Shown: one piece after another, positions 6,783-7,148 of the stretch
How the letters are laid out: every line of letters starts with the position of its first letter
Position numbering within the stretch: position 1 is the stretch's first letter
Assembly (NCBI GenBank): GCA_965369805.1
Contig: CBDURG010000094.1
Coordinates: 1-7,148, forward strand
DNA: 7,148 bases
Direction: 5' to 3'
From: JAGLRQ01 sp965369805
GTDB lineage: Bacteria; Auribacterota; UBA6266
Position numbers and translations under genes: made by a program
Notes under the pieces: generated by a model
Databases searched by the model: none
The model's input: the letters and a program-made list of their open reading frames with translations, nothing else
What the model was told of the DNA's origin: nothing

Positions 6783-6823
6783 TTAAAAAACATAGTATCC
6801 ACGAGGAATACTATGTTTTTTAA
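6783..6823. terminator. Perfect 16-bp-arm hairpin, candidate bidirectional terminator or palindromic repeat
   Basis: TTAAAAAACATAGTAT (6783-6798) is exactly complementary to ATACTATGTTTTTTAA (6808-6823), with a 9-base loop CCACGAGGA. Each strand ends its stem in a run of six T, as in a bidirectional intrinsic terminator. The stem is AT-rich and far from any intact gene end, so a mobile palindromic repeat is an equal alternative. Confidence 0.45.
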
Positions 6824-6885
6824 AATGGCGGACCCGGTTGCAACCAATTCGAACTTTTCCCGAAATCTCCGCCTGTATTAAGATT

Positions 6886-7148
6886 TTGCCAGTTAAAACA
6901 CTTCCTTTATACCGTAAAATAGCTCAGAAAGCCAAAGAATTACACCTTCTCGGCATGCCCTACACCGAAATAGCTAAATCCCTTAAAGTCAGCAGAAAAA
7001 CTATCCAACGAGCTACTTCGTCATTACGAAGTACCCCCGCGTCTTCGTTTTGCCTTGCAAAACGGCGGGGGCAAAAAACCACCCAAAAAGAGGTAAACCC
7101 AAGAAAAAGAGGGAAAGTCCCAAGCGAGCTTAGTGAGCGGGTGGACTG
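6886..7148 (+). CDS. Partial helix-turn-helix protein, runs off the window, possibly degraded
   Basis: An open + frame from 6796 to the window end encodes, from ~6889, PVKTLPLYRKIAQKAKELH followed by LGMPYTEIAKSLKVSRKTIQRA, a good homeodomain/resolvase-like helix-turn-helix (YTEIAKSLKV, turn, SRKTIQ recognition helix). Such modules occur in transposase and recombinase accessory proteins and in small regulators. The start is unresolved: the frame has no ATG before the domain, TTG 6886 is the nearest candidate, and no ribosome binding site is seen, so the N-terminus may be missing and the copy non-functional. After the recognition helix the frame passes through two strong palindromes (7014-7071) that encode a low-complexity stretch, then continues basic (NPRKRGKVPSELSERVD) to the edge. 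The family cannot be named more precisely. Confidence 0.4.
   Translation, partial: MPVKTLPLYRKIAQKAKELHLLGMPYTEIAKSLKVSRKTIQRATSSLRSTPASSFCLAKRRGQKTTQKEVNPRKRGKVPSELSERVD
7014..7071. repeat. Two adjacent palindromes inside the helix-turn-helix frame
   Basis: First hairpin: TACTTCGT (7014-7021), loop CATT, ACGAAGTA (7026-7033), 8 bp perfect. Second, immediately adjacent: outer arms CCCCCGC (7034-7040) and GCGGGGG (7065-7071), with a one-sided GTCTT bulge and inner arms CGTTTTGC (7046-7053) and GCAAAACG (7057-7064) around loop CTT. The second hairpin is far more GC-rich than its surroundings. The pair looks like an inserted palindromic repeat element that keeps the reading frame open. Confidence 0.7.

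Larger units (their letters stand above)
6314..6795. other. Non-coding, repeat-rich degraded interval
   Basis: No intact gene is supported between the second protease and the helix-turn-helix frame. The stretch contains the tandem duplication and GGGACA tags at its left, a possible IS481-like element end (6383 onward), the GTTGGCCA inverted pair (6595-6636) and, at its right edge, the left arm of the hairpin at 6783-6823. Reading frames on both strands are short and broken by stops. From 6640 to 6780 nothing recognisable was found. Confidence 0.6.

Noticed and set aside
6693..6822. A short + frame of about 40 residues ending at the hairpin.
   Set aside because: It has no start codon with a ribosome binding site and no recognisable pattern, and its last codons are just the hairpin arm.
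3334..6903. A shared 12-base word GTTAAAACACTT at 3334 and 6892, each followed after one base by CTTT.
   Set aside because: A single 12-base match between two AT-rich places in 7 kb is expected by chance; flanks do not align further.
6826..6920. A minus-strand tRNA ending at TGGCGGACCCGG (complement ends in TCCGCCA, with a nearby GTTCGAAT).
   Set aside because: No complementary 5' acceptor arm is present upstream on the minus strand, and the sequence around TTCGAAT does not form a T stem.

Overview
The window is a moderately AT-rich bacterial segment of about 7.1 kb. It reads as a chromosomal stretch from an uncultivated, Gram-negative-type bacterium. Two adjacent proteins end in PEP-CTERM sorting tails, a signal known from diderm bacteria that have an exosortase and make extracellular polysaccharide. 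Together with the style of the YihY and RecQ proteins, this suggests a lineage such as Omnitrophota, Desulfobacterota or the Planctomycetota/Verrucomicrobiota group. Phylum cannot be settled from this window alone.

Left part (1-3314), all on +: a YihY/BrkB-type integral membrane protein with a C-terminal winged helix, whose 5' end lies outside the window, followed after a 168-base gap by a full-length RecQ DNA helicase. These look like ordinary housekeeping or core-type genes and are probably not functionally linked.

Middle (3315-3798): no intact gene is convincing. The minus strand carries a decayed relic of a DUF4143-type AAA ATPase. It has lost its 5' part, has a frameshift, and shows an apparent internal deletion that joins the middle of the protein to its extreme C-terminus. 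A plausible sigma70-type promoter for the next operon lies just beyond it.

Right-centre (3799-6313), +: two tandem, clearly paralogous secreted proteins separated by 22 bases. Each has a signal peptide, a region with the His/Asp/Ser landmarks of a chymotrypsin-fold (S1-like) serine protease, including a GDSGSP serine motif, and a PEP-CTERM anchor. The second also has a lectin- or CBM-like beta-sandwich domain of about 190 residues before the anchor. This pair is the most interesting content: a duplicated, exosortase-sorted protease operon probably acting at the cell surface or in the exopolysaccharide matrix.

Right end (6314-7148): repeat-rich and apparently degraded. It holds a perfect 13-base tandem duplication touching the stop codon of the second protease, two GGGACA-type tags, a possible IS481-like element end next to CTAG, a perfect 16-bp-arm hairpin, and an open frame with a helix-turn-helix that is interrupted by two adjacent strong palindromes and runs off the window.
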